Assembly (NCBI GenBank): GCA_016285455.1
Contig: JAEEQS010000005.1
Span: 1 to 64,000 of the forward strand
Direction: 5' to 3'
Length of the DNA stretch: 64,000 nucleotides
Source: Bacteroidales bacterium
GTDB taxonomy: Bacteria > Bacteroidota > Bacteroidia > Bacteroidales > UBA932
The notes beneath the pieces are model-generated. The model was not told where the DNA came from, searched no databases, and saw only the letters and a list, made by a program, of their open reading frames with translations. Both the position numbers and the translations under genes were made by a program. This document shows, piece by piece, positions 33,823-41,559 of the stretch (its first letter is position 1; every line of letters starts with the position of its first letter).

Positions 33823-34496
33823 TCGTTTTTCTTCTTTATTCTGAAATTGATTCCTTGCGGAAGCTGGATCTTCACATTCTTCAGGGCTAGGCCTAAGTGT
33901 TTGTCTATGAACATCGTAGATGATGGCATAACCTTTACTTTAAGTATAATGTTGAAGCCGTCGAACCCAAGGCCGGACATTGTCTGCTTTGGAGATATGA
34001 CAAGAATTCCGTCTGCTGTAGCCGGGTTTTCTGCCGTTCCGGCTGTAAGATGAACGTTGTCCAGTATGGCAACAACATCTGGAATCGGATTTCCCAGTGT
34101 GTCTAAAACGTGGCTGGAAAGGTCAAATTCAAAAGGAAGCGTGTTGTAGAATGTTATGTAGAACTTGATTTCAGGTATGCCGAAATGCCCAAGGTCTATC
34201 AGTTCCAGCCCGTGAAGCTCGTAATGCCCAAGTTCAAAGTTCGTCAGATACTTCCCTTTGGGATCATATATGAAATTGTTGTCTTCGTCTTTGGTAAAGT
34301 ACTCGCGTGCCTCCTGAGTCAGCAGGTTGTTGATTCTCAATGTTGTAAAACTGCCGATCGGTACAGCTACCTGAGAGCCGGCATTTATCTTGTAATCAAT
34401 ATTGTCGCTTCTCAGGTCATAGTCCTTGTCTACGTGGCAGGACGTTGACAGGCAAAGCATAAACAGGATCAGGACTGGAAAACAAACCTTTTTCAT
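33816..34496 (-). CDS. Putative lipoprotein, function unknown
   Basis: The start MKKVCFPVLILFMLCLSTSC gives a standard lipoprotein signal; the longer start at 34529 adds 11 residues without a role. The mature part (about 207 aa) is beta-rich with an NLLTQEAREYF segment and FYITFYNTLPFEFDLSSHVLDTLGNPIPDV. This resembles immunoglobulin-like or LEA-like sandwich domains of Bacteroidetes surface lipoproteins, but no family is assigned. Upstream partner of the DUF5723 gene in a two-gene operon. Confidence 0.65.
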   Translation of the reverse strand: MKKVCFPVLILFMLCLSTSCHVDKDYDLRSDNIDYKINAGSQVAVPIGSFTTLRINNLLTQEAREYFTKDEDNNFIYDPKGKYLTNFELGHYELHGLELIDLGHFGIPEIKFYITFYNTLPFEFDLSSHVLDTLGNPIPDVVAILDNVHLTAGTAENPATADGILVISPKQTMSGLGFDGFNIILKVKVMPSSTMFIDKHLGLALKNVKIQLPQGINFRIKKKNEE

Positions 34497-34565
34497 AAAA
34501 AAATCTAAATTGCTGTATTCGTTCCCCAAAAATACTAAAAAAATGGTTTATAAGATATTTTAAGT

Positions 34566-34573
34566 TATCTTTG
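34566..34573 (+). promoter_or_regulatory. -7 box of the promoter for the 34601-36875 gene pair
   Basis: Perfect TATCTTTG located 27 bp before the ATG. The -33 region is only loosely conserved (a TTTA at 34547-34550). Confidence 0.5.
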
Positions 34574-34600
34574 CCACCAAATTTTATTGTTCTATAGAGT

Positions 34601-35521
34601 ATGAAGAAAATGAATTTTATGGCATTCTTTGCTGCTCTGGCAGCATCTGTAATGCTTGTTCCAACGGTTTCTCACGCCCAGGAGCAGGAAGAAGGCTTTG
34701 ACCGCAACCATTGTTTCGACCTTTTTGTAGGCGACATCTACTACACGCCAAAAAGCAACACCACCAGGACCGGATCCAAGGTTCTGGACGTTATTGCTTC
34801 TGTTGCAACCGGCGAATTCACAGAGAACCACGACGGCTATGCAGATGCGGTGTCTTCCCAGATTGTCAAGGGCCTTTCCAGGACTTTCCGTTTCAAGGTT
34901 TACGACAGGCCTTTCAATCCTGATTCAGACAAAGAGGATTATGCCCTCACTATAGACGGCACCATTGCAAGCATCACCACCACTGCCAAGGTCTTTACAG
35001 AAGAATATAAAGACAAGAAAGGAAAGACCATAAAGACTACCAAAGAAAATTACAGGGCAGTGATCCTGTTTACCCTGAACCTCAAGGACTTGAACGGCAC
35101 TATCATAAACAGCAACACTTTCAGCATAGAGAGCAACGAGTATTCATCATCCTGGTTCGATTCTAGACAGAAGGCTCTGGAGAGGGCTATCTCATATGTA
35201 TCTAATTATGTAGCAAGATATTACGACGAGGTTTATCCTCTGACCGCAGACATCATCGAAGTTGGCAACGCTTCTACCAACCGCCAGAAAGAAGTTTATA
35301 TAGACCTGGGTTACGCCCACGGATTATATGTAGATTTGACCTTTGGCGTTTACCAGCTCACCGAGATCAACGGCAGAATCAGCAAGCATTATCTTGGCAG
35401 AATCAGGGTAAAGGAAATCCAAGGCCAGGATGTAAGCTTCTGCAAGGTTGTCAGCGGCGGAAGAGACATCAAGAAATGTCTGGATAACAATATTCCTCTT
35501 TTAATAATATCAAGACACTAA
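34601..35521 (+). CDS. Exported protein of unknown function
   Basis: A 306-aa protein with a signal peptide (MKKMNFMAFFAALAASVMLVPTVSHAQ). The N-terminal half (IVKGLSRTFRFKVYDRP, DYALTIDGTIASITTTAKV) resembles the periplasmic CsgG/LpoB/FlgT-like alpha-beta domains that assemble surface structures. The C-terminal part (EVYIDLGYAHGLYVDLTFGVYQL, IRVKEIQGQDVSFCKVVSGG) looks like the SH3-like C-terminal domain of such proteins. The similarity is impressionistic. It lies 13 bp upstream of the FadL-like gene and is probably co-transcribed with it. Confidence 0.6.
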   Translation: MKKMNFMAFFAALAASVMLVPTVSHAQEQEEGFDRNHCFDLFVGDIYYTPKSNTTRTGSKVLDVIASVATGEFTENHDGYADAVSSQIVKGLSRTFRFKVYDRPFNPDSDKEDYALTIDGTIASITTTAKVFTEEYKDKKGKTIKTTKENYRAVILFTLNLKDLNGTIINSNTFSIESNEYSSSWFDSRQKALERAISYVSNYVARYYDEVYPLTADIIEVGNASTNRQKEVYIDLGYAHGLYVDLTFGVYQLTEINGRISKHYLGRIRVKEIQGQDVSFCKVVSGGRDIKKCLDNNIPLLIISRH

Positions 35522-35534
35522 TACATTGGTTCCT

Positions 35535-36875
35535 ATGAAAAAACTGCTTTTGACAGTAGCGGCTCTTGTCGCTGCCGTGGCTTTGTATGCAGGTGATTAT
35601 CTTACAAATACAAACCAGAGCATAAGATTCCTCAGAAATCCTTCACGCACGGGAGCCATAGGCATAGACGGAGTCTATTACAATCCTGCCGGCGCTGTTT
35701 TCCTCAGCGACGGATGGCATTTCCAGTTCAACTGGCAGAGCCCGCACCAGAAGAGGAACGTGTATTCCAACTACGGCCCGCTTTACGGAGCCAATTATCT
35801 GAATCCGGCCATCGCTGAGGCAGACGGATCATTCAGCCGTAAATTCACCGGCAAGGTTGACGTTCTTATCCAGCCATCGCTTTTTGCCGTTTACAATAGG
35901 GGAGACTGGTCTTTCCAGTTCGGCTTCGGAATATTGGGCGGAGGCGGAGAGTGCAAGTTCAGCCACGGAATAGGATCTTTTGAAGCCCTTGTGGGACAGA
36001 CTGGTATGAGAGAATTTGCTGAAAAGGGCATTCCATTCGGAGGCTATAGCCTCAACCAGCACGTGGAGGGAAAGTCTTTCTACTACGGAATAACTATGGC
36101 GGCAGGCAGACAGATCGGAGACAAGCTTAGCGTCAGCCTGGGACTCAGGGGAATAATCGCTTCTAACCATTTCAAAGGTGGAGTAGAGGATATAACTTTC
36201 CGTACGGCTGCCGGAGACATCATAAAGTCAGACAATACCTATGTGCTTGACTGCAAGCAGAGCGGATTTGGCTTTTCTCCTATTATCGGAGTGGATTTCC
36301 GCCCGAATGAGTGTGTGAATCTGGCCCTTAGATATGAATTCAGAACCCGTCTTCAGGTGGAGAGCAAGGCAAATAACAATGCTGCCTTCAATGCTCTGGC
36401 AGCAGGCAACGCCACCTTCTCCAAGTATCTCGACAAGGCAAAGCACAGAGCGGATATGCCTTCTATGCTGGCTTTCGGAGCAGAAATCTCTCCGGTTTCG
36501 GCCCTTAGGATAGACGCTGGCTACAACCATTACTTTGACCTTGACACGAAGCAGTGGAACAAGGAGTTGCTCAAGGATACTGATGAATTGACTTTCGGTG
36601 TGGAATATGATGTTACAAAGATGGTGGAGATCAGTGCCGGAATACAGTATACTTTCTACAAGCAGAAGGAAGAGAATTATTCCGACATGAATTTCAACCT
36701 AAATTGCACATCTGTCGGAATGGGAGTAGGGGTAAAGGTTTCAGACCATGTAACCGTAAATGCATCTTATTTCCATTCCTTCTATAAGGATCATACAAAG
36801 CCGCAAACCGTCGGTTTTTCCACTTATAGCCGTACCAACAGCGTGTTTGGCCTTGGAGTGGACTTCACTTTCTGA
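35535..36875 (+). CDS. OmpP1/FadL-like outer-membrane transporter
   Basis: A 446-aa protein with a signal peptide (MKKLLLTVAALVAAVALYAG; start chosen 9 bp inside the longest frame). It has the FadL-like N-terminal hatch sequence RNPSRTGAIGIDGVYYNPAGAVFLSDG (the NPAG motif is characteristic), then about 14 amphipathic strands ending in FGLGVDFTF. Family members take up hydrophobic compounds such as fatty acids across the outer membrane; the substrate here is unknown. Ends before a bidirectional terminator shared with pfkA. Confidence 0.82.
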   Translation: MKKLLLTVAALVAAVALYAGDYLTNTNQSIRFLRNPSRTGAIGIDGVYYNPAGAVFLSDGWHFQFNWQSPHQKRNVYSNYGPLYGANYLNPAIAEADGSFSRKFTGKVDVLIQPSLFAVYNRGDWSFQFGFGILGGGGECKFSHGIGSFEALVGQTGMREFAEKGIPFGGYSLNQHVEGKSFYYGITMAAGRQIGDKLSVSLGLRGIIASNHFKGGVEDITFRTAAGDIIKSDNTYVLDCKQSGFGFSPIIGVDFRPNECVNLALRYEFRTRLQVESKANNNAAFNALAAGNATFSKYLDKAKHRADMPSMLAFGAEISPVSALRIDAGYNHYFDLDTKQWNKELLKDTDELTFGVEYDVTKMVEISAGIQYTFYKQKEENYSDMNFNLNCTSVGMGVGVKVSDHVTVNASYFHSFYKDHTKPQTVGFSTYSRTNSVFGLGVDFTF

Positions 36876-36905
36876 GTCTTTGGGTAAAATAAGAGTTATA
36901 AATCA

Positions 36906-36932
36906 AAAATCCTCTCAGATCGAGAGGATTTT
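36906..36932. terminator. Bidirectional terminator between the FadL-like gene and pfkA
   Basis: AAAATCCTCTC (36906-36916) and GAGAGGATTTT (36922-36932) form an 11-bp stem around a 5-base loop, with A and T runs serving both directions. The stem includes the pfkA stop codon. Confidence 0.85.
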
Positions 36933-37904
36933 TGCTATTGTGAGCATGTCCAAGTCTATGGGGTTGTGTTTGGAACAGGCCTCCTTGAAAGGGGTGTAAG
37001 AGACTTTCCCTCCCGTGATTCCAACCATTACGCCGCTCTTCCCTTCAATCAGGGCATTTACGGCATAATTGCCGAGCATGCTGGCCAATACCCTGTCCCT
37101 TGTCGAAGGAGAGCCGCCTCTCTGGATATGACCAAGAGTCGTGACCCTGGTTTTGTACTCAGGGAGCCTCTCTTTGACTTTTTCTGCGATTTCCTGAGCG
37201 CTGCCCAGTTGGGATCCTTCGGAGACGATGACGATTCCGCTTGTCTTGTCCTTCCTGCGTTCTGTCTGCATATATGAACAGATACTTTCTATTGTCGTCG
37301 GAACTTCAGGGATGACAGTTGCCTCAGCTCCTGTTGCAATTGCAGTATAGGTAGCTATGAAACCGGCGTCACGTCCCATAACCTCCACAAAGAAGAGGTG
37401 GTTGTGGGAATCTGCCGTGTCTCTGATCTTGTCTATGGCTTCTACTGCAGTGTTTGTCGCCGTGTCGAAGCCTATGGTGAAGTCTGTTCCGAATATGTCG
37501 TTGTCTATTGTGCCTGGTATGCCTACAATAGGGAAGCCAAATTCGTCTGACAGGAGATCAGCACCTCGGAAAGACCCGTCTCCTCCAATGACGACAAGGG
37601 CGTCTATCATGTCTTCCTTGAGGTTGTCTATAGCCATCTTCCTGAGCATCTTGTCTGTTGCAAATTCTGGCAGTCTGCTGGATTTGAGGATTGTGCCTCC
37701 CATCTGTATGATCTTTGAGACAGAATGGCTCTGCATTGTCTCGAAATCCTTCCTGACAAGCCCTTTGTATCCTTTGTGAATTCCCACTGGGATGACGTTG
37801 TTGTAGATGCAGCTCCTTACAACCGATCTTATGGCGGCATTCATTCCAGGAGCGTCTCCACCGGATGTCAGAACACCGATTTTATTAATCTTGCTGTTAT
37901 TCAT
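36915..37904 (-). CDS. pfkA: ATP-dependent 6-phosphofructokinase
   Basis: A 329-aa glycolytic enzyme phosphorylating fructose 6-phosphate. Motifs: GVLTSGGDAPGMNAAIR (ATP site), GGDGSFRGA with the GGDGS signature of ATP-dependent enzymes, PGTIDNDIFGTDFTIGFDTA with the catalytic Asp, EVMGRDAGF and TTLGHIQRGGSPS. Intact and of normal size. A Bacteroidetes promoter and an ATCGCGAT palindrome lie directly upstream. Indicates that the organism retains glycolysis or sugar use despite the amino-acid bias of this region. Confidence 0.96.
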   Translation of the reverse strand: MNNSKINKIGVLTSGGDAPGMNAAIRSVVRSCIYNNVIPVGIHKGYKGLVRKDFETMQSHSVSKIIQMGGTILKSSRLPEFATDKMLRKMAIDNLKEDMIDALVVIGGDGSFRGADLLSDEFGFPIVGIPGTIDNDIFGTDFTIGFDTATNTAVEAIDKIRDTADSHNHLFFVEVMGRDAGFIATYTAIATGAEATVIPEVPTTIESICSYMQTERRKDKTSGIVIVSEGSQLGSAQEIAEKVKERLPEYKTRVTTLGHIQRGGSPSTRDRVLASMLGNYAVNALIEGKSGVMVGITGGKVSYTPFKEACSKHNPIDLDMLTIAKILSI

Positions 37905-37913
37905 ACTTTATTC

Positions 37914-37958
37914 TATCGCGATTAAGGCAAATATAATACAACTTGCCCAACTAACAAC
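37914..37958 (-). promoter_or_regulatory. pfkA promoter with ATCGCGAT palindrome at the predicted transcript start
   Basis: On the minus strand a perfect -7 box TATATTTG (plus 37928-37935) has a TTG 19 bp upstream. ATCGCGAT at plus 37915-37922 falls about where transcription should begin and 10 bp before the ATG. This placement suits a repressor operator, but no regulator is known. Confidence 0.55.
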
Positions 37959-38071
37959 CTTAATCCCTATGATAGATGCTATGAGAGTGAAGATTGTGTG
38001 CAACGATACTTATTTGTAAAAAAAATGCAAAGTTGCCTGACTGAATGCTGTGAAATGGTGAGCAAAATGGT

Positions 38072-38079
38072 TATCTTTG
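38072..38079 (+). promoter_or_regulatory. -7 box of the promoter for the Dcu transporter gene
   Basis: Perfect TATCTTTG 19 bp upstream of the ATG at 38099. The -33 element is poorly conserved. Confidence 0.5.
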
Positions 38080-38098
38080 GGTAATCAAACAATAACCT

Positions 38099-39484
38099 AT
38101 GAGTACACTTATGATTATAGAACTCCTTATAGTGCTGGCAGCATTGTATGTGGGTTCACGTTACGGCAGTCTCGCCCTTGGTGCAATATCAGGTATTGGT
38201 CTGGCCATTCTTGTTTTCGGCTTCGGGATGAAGCCCGGAACGCCTCCTACAGACGTAATCTACATTATAATAGCGGCCGTTACCTGCGCCGGAACCCTTC
38301 AGGCTTCAGGCGGTATGGATTGGATGATCCAGATTGCCGAGAAAATGCTGAGGAAACACCCTGGAAACATCACTTTCCTGGCTCCTATTACCACTTTCTT
38401 CCTGACGGTTCTGGTAGGAACCGGCCACGTGGTCTATACGCTGATGCCAATCATCTGCGACATAGCCCTCAAGAAGAATATCCGTCCGGAAAGGCCTTGC
38501 GGAGTTGCGTCCATTGCTTCTCAGGTGGGGATTACCTGCTCTCCGATTGCAGCGGCGGTTGTGGCTTTTGTTACCATTTCCAATGCCAACGGATTTATGG
38601 TTTCCATCCCCCAGGTTCTGATGATTACCATCCCGGCTTGCCTTTGCGGCCTTATCTGCGCCTCTCTGTATTCATATCGCAGAGGAAAAGACCTAGACAA
38701 AGACGCTGATTTCCTTAGAAGAAAGGCAGATCCGGAGACTTTCAAATATATGTACGGCAATAGTGCCACCACCCTTAACAAAACCATTAGCAAGAGCGCA
38801 AAGGCTTCTGTTTACGTGTTCCTGGGGGCGCTGCTGGTGATAGTGTTCTTTGCTTTCTGCCAGATGATTCACGTAGACAAGAACGGTGAGAGCATTACTA
38901 TGGCTCAGCATATGGGCATTCCTAAGATGAATATTATCATCCAGATCATAATGCTTACTGCCGCAGCCTTAAACATAATGTTCTGCAGGGCCGAGCCTAA
39001 GAAGGCAGTGGGCGGAGCGGTTTGGCAGAGCGGTATGGTGGCTGTTGTCGCAATCTACGGAATTGCCTGGCTTGCAGATACATACTTCAGCAACTATCTG
39101 GACCAGATGAAGGTTATGCTGGCAGACCTTGTTTCCAACTATCCTTGGAGCATAGCCTTTGTTTTCTTCCTGGTTTCTGTGCTCATCAATTCCCAGGGAG
39201 CGGTGGTTGTGGCAATGCTGCCTCTGGCCTACGAGCTTGGAATAGCCGGTCCTGTACTGCTGGGAATACTCCCGAGCGTTTACGGATACTTCTTCATCCC
39301 TAACTATCCTTCAGACATCGCGACCGTGAACTTCGACCGAAGCGGCACCACGGTGATAGGCAAGTATCTTCTCAACCACAGTTTCATGATACCAGGCCTG
39401 ATTTCCGTAGCTGTTTCAACGATAATCGGATACCTGCTGACTACAACCGTATTTTCAGGCTATTTCGCAGGGTTTATTCAATAG
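38099..39484 (+). CDS. Anaerobic C4-dicarboxylate transporter (DcuA/DcuB family)
   Basis: A 461-aa integral membrane protein with about 12 hydrophobic segments. Typical DcuA/B blocks: GHVVYTLMPIICDIALKKNIRPERP, CGVASIASQVGITCSPIAAAVV and FIPNYPSDIATVNFDRSGTT. Such carriers exchange fumarate, malate or aspartate for succinate during anaerobic growth, which suits export of succinate from fumarate respiration. DcuA and DcuB cannot be separated by eye. Its 3' end overlaps the convergent msrA gene by 11 bp. Confidence 0.92.
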   Translation: MSTLMIIELLIVLAALYVGSRYGSLALGAISGIGLAILVFGFGMKPGTPPTDVIYIIIAAVTCAGTLQASGGMDWMIQIAEKMLRKHPGNITFLAPITTFFLTVLVGTGHVVYTLMPIICDIALKKNIRPERPCGVASIASQVGITCSPIAAAVVAFVTISNANGFMVSIPQVLMITIPACLCGLICASLYSYRRGKDLDKDADFLRRKADPETFKYMYGNSATTLNKTISKSAKASVYVFLGALLVIVFFAFCQMIHVDKNGESITMAQHMGIPKMNIIIQIIMLTAAALNIMFCRAEPKKAVGGAVWQSGMVAVVAIYGIAWLADTYFSNYLDQMKVMLADLVSNYPWSIAFVFFLVSVLINSQGAVVVAMLPLAYELGIAGPVLLGILPSVYGYFFIPNYPSDIATVNFDRSGTTVIGKYLLNHSFMIPGLISVAVSTIIGYLLTTTVFSGYFAGFIQ

Positions 39485-40016
39485 GGTCGCCAGCCTTGTA
39501 GCTGCGGGCAAACCTGAACATCTCCAGTGGTAGATGGCAATATCCTGAAGGGTTCTTGAAAAGATATTCCTGATGGTATTCCTCGGCCTTGAAGAAAGAC
39601 TCTAGCGGGCAGAGTTCAACCACGAACTTCTGTCCTCTTCTTTTTTCCAGCTCGTCATAAACCGCCTTAATAACCGGATAATCCTCAGCGATGGAATAGA
39701 AAATGCCGGTGCGGTACCTTGTTCCTTCGTCGTGCCCCTGGCGGTTTAGCGATAGGGGATCTATTATCTTGAAATATAGTCTTATCAGAGAATCCAGGCC
39801 AATCTTGTCCGAGTCATAGGTGACCCTTACAGTTTCTGCAAAACCCGTTTTATCTGTGTAGACTTCTTTGTAGGATGGGCCTTCTCCTTCTGGGTTTCCG
39901 CAAAATGATATGTTTCCGTTTGCATAGCCCGCCTCGGCCTTTACAACGCCGTCTATGAGCGAGAAAAAGTGCTCCACGCCCCAGAAACAGCCGCCAGCCA
40001 GATAGATTTCTTTCAT
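39474..40016 (-). CDS. msrA: Peptide-methionine (S)-S-oxide reductase
   Basis: A 180-aa repair enzyme reducing methionine-S-sulfoxide in proteins. The active-site motif GGCFWG holds catalytic Cys10. Further family segments: GYANG, YKEVYTDKTGFAETVRVTYD, DPLSLNRQGHDEGTRYRTGIFY and FFKAEEYHQEYLFKNP. Single-domain MsrA without fused MsrB. The convergent 3' overlap with the Dcu transporter gene is 11 bp. Likely expressed from its own promoter (see 40040-40069). Confidence 0.95.
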   Translation of the reverse strand: MKEIYLAGGCFWGVEHFFSLIDGVVKAEAGYANGNISFCGNPEGEGPSYKEVYTDKTGFAETVRVTYDSDKIGLDSLIRLYFKIIDPLSLNRQGHDEGTRYRTGIFYSIAEDYPVIKAVYDELEKRRGQKFVVELCPLESFFKAEEYHQEYLFKNPSGYCHLPLEMFRFARSYKAGDPIE

Positions 40017-40039
40017 TGGTTCTAGAATTTGGTACTGTG

Positions 40040-40069
40040 CAAAAGTAGAAAAGAAATTTCTTAACTTTG
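40040..40069. promoter_or_regulatory. Divergent promoters for msrA and the GDPD/PIG-L gene
   Basis: Minus strand: -7 box TACTTTTG (plus 40040-40047), 23 bp before the msrA start. Plus strand: -7 box TAACTTTG at 40062-40069, predicting a transcript start around 40075-40077, at the first possible ATG (40078); this favours translation from 40090. Confidence 0.5.
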
Positions 40070-40089
40070 AACAAATAATGCTTTCAGAT

Positions 40090-41547
40090 ATGCGTCCATT
40101 TAAATATCTAACGGTTTTTCTGATTTCTTTTTTATCGGTTTACAGCGTTTCAAACGCCCAAATCAAGGTTATAGCCCATCGCGGCCACTGGAATGTTAAC
40201 GCAACGGGACACGGAAATACAGCCACTCCGCAGAATTCCCTAGCCTCTTATAAGGCGGCAGATGAGATTGGAGCTTGGGGCTCCGAGTTTGACGTTAACC
40301 TTACCTCTGATAATCAGCTTGTTGTCTGCCACGGTCCAAAGATAGTTTCTCTGGCAGATGTCCAGAAAGAGACTTTTGCTACGGTTAGGGGAGAGAGGCT
40401 TTCCAATGGCGAGGCAGTGCCTTCGCTGGATGAACTTCTGGACCTTATCAAGAAGTGCAAGATACGCCCAATCCTGGAGATTAAGGAAGACTATCGCGAT
40501 AAAGACGGCTATGTTCCTTGTTTTGACAAAGTTGCACAGGCTTTGAAGAAGCACCGCATAGATATGGACAATCTGACCATAATCTCTTTCAGCCTGGAAG
40601 TTTGCAAGGCTGCCGCAAAGAAGTATCCCAAGACTATGGTTCAATACCTGGGCGGAGAGAAATCTCCTGAGGAACTCAATGCTCTGGGCATCAAGGGTCT
40701 GGATTACCATTACTCTGTATTTGACAAGCATCCCGACTGGGTTAAGAGGGCTCACGACCTGGGTATGGAAGTCAACGTCTGGACTGTGGACAAAAAACGC
40801 GACATAAAGCGTATGGCCGCTCTGGGAGTGGATCAGATAACCACTAATTATCCTGTTCTGACTCAACAGATTATTGACGGAACTCTGCCAAAGAAAGTTC
40901 TGGTGATAGGGGCTCATCCGGATGATCCTGAGACCGGCTGCGGCGGAACAATGATTCTTATGAAACGTGCCGGCTATGACGTCAAGTGCGTCTATCTTAC
41001 AAGAGGCGAGGCCGGTATAGAAGGAGTCAAAGGCGATGAGGCCGCCAGGATCAGAAGCGAGGAAGTGAAAAATGCCTGTGCCGTTACGGGCGCTGATCAC
41101 GTGTTCCTGACCCAGATAGACGGCCAGACAGAGATAAACAAAGCCCGCTACGACGAGATGCTCAAGCTCATCCAGAATGAAGATCCTGACATTGTCTTTA
41201 CCCACTGGCCTATAGACGGCCACAGAGACCACCGCATCTGCTCAATCCTGGTTTATGACACCTGGAGAAGGAGCGGCCGCAGCTTTGACCTTTACTACTT
41301 TGAGGTTATGACCGGAGTCCAGACTCAAAACTTCCATCCTACTGACTATGTAGACATAACATCTGTCCTGGAAGAAAAGCACAAAGCCTGCTACTGCCAC
41401 AAGAGCCAGAACCTTGAGCCAGTATTTGAAGGCTGGCATACTCCTATGGAAGTCTTCCGCGGCATAGAAAACCGCTGCAAGGCCGCCGAAGCCTTTGTCC
41501 GCCAGGAAAACGGCAACCGCATTTTTGAACTCCCTGAAAAGAACTAA
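40090..41547 (+). CDS. Fusion of glycerophosphodiester phosphodiesterase and PIG-L (LmbE-like) deacetylase
   Basis: The 485-aa product (start MRPFKYL, giving a signal peptide ending SNAQ) has two catalytic domains. Residues about 25-265 are GDPD: IAHRGHW, PQNSLASYKAADEIG, GSEFDVNLTSDNQLVVCHG, EIKEDY and VNVWTVDK. Residues about 270-475 are a PIG-L/LmbE zinc deacetylase: VLVIGAHPDDPETGCGGTM with the AHPDD zinc motif, VYLTRGEAG, and HWPIDGHRDHR. GDPD releases alcohols from glycerophosphodiesters; PIG-L removes acetyl from GlcNAc-type groups. The pairing suggests periplasmic turnover of a glycolipid or polymer carrying both groups. The combined function is inferred. Confidence 0.88.
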   Translation: MRPFKYLTVFLISFLSVYSVSNAQIKVIAHRGHWNVNATGHGNTATPQNSLASYKAADEIGAWGSEFDVNLTSDNQLVVCHGPKIVSLADVQKETFATVRGERLSNGEAVPSLDELLDLIKKCKIRPILEIKEDYRDKDGYVPCFDKVAQALKKHRIDMDNLTIISFSLEVCKAAAKKYPKTMVQYLGGEKSPEELNALGIKGLDYHYSVFDKHPDWVKRAHDLGMEVNVWTVDKKRDIKRMAALGVDQITTNYPVLTQQIIDGTLPKKVLVIGAHPDDPETGCGGTMILMKRAGYDVKCVYLTRGEAGIEGVKGDEAARIRSEEVKNACAVTGADHVFLTQIDGQTEINKARYDEMLKLIQNEDPDIVFTHWPIDGHRDHRICSILVYDTWRRSGRSFDLYYFEVMTGVQTQNFHPTDYVDITSVLEEKHKACYCHKSQNLEPVFEGWHTPMEVFRGIENRCKAAEAFVRQENGNRIFELPEKN

Positions 41548-41559
41548 AAAACAAGTAAT

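Noticed and set aside
40493-40500. ATCGCGAT as a regulatory site in the GDPD gene
   Set aside because: It lies well inside the coding region, so it is treated as chance.
40240-41232. 330-codon minus-strand ORF
   Set aside because: Antisense to the GDPD/PIG-L fusion, whose catalytic motifs are unmistakable.
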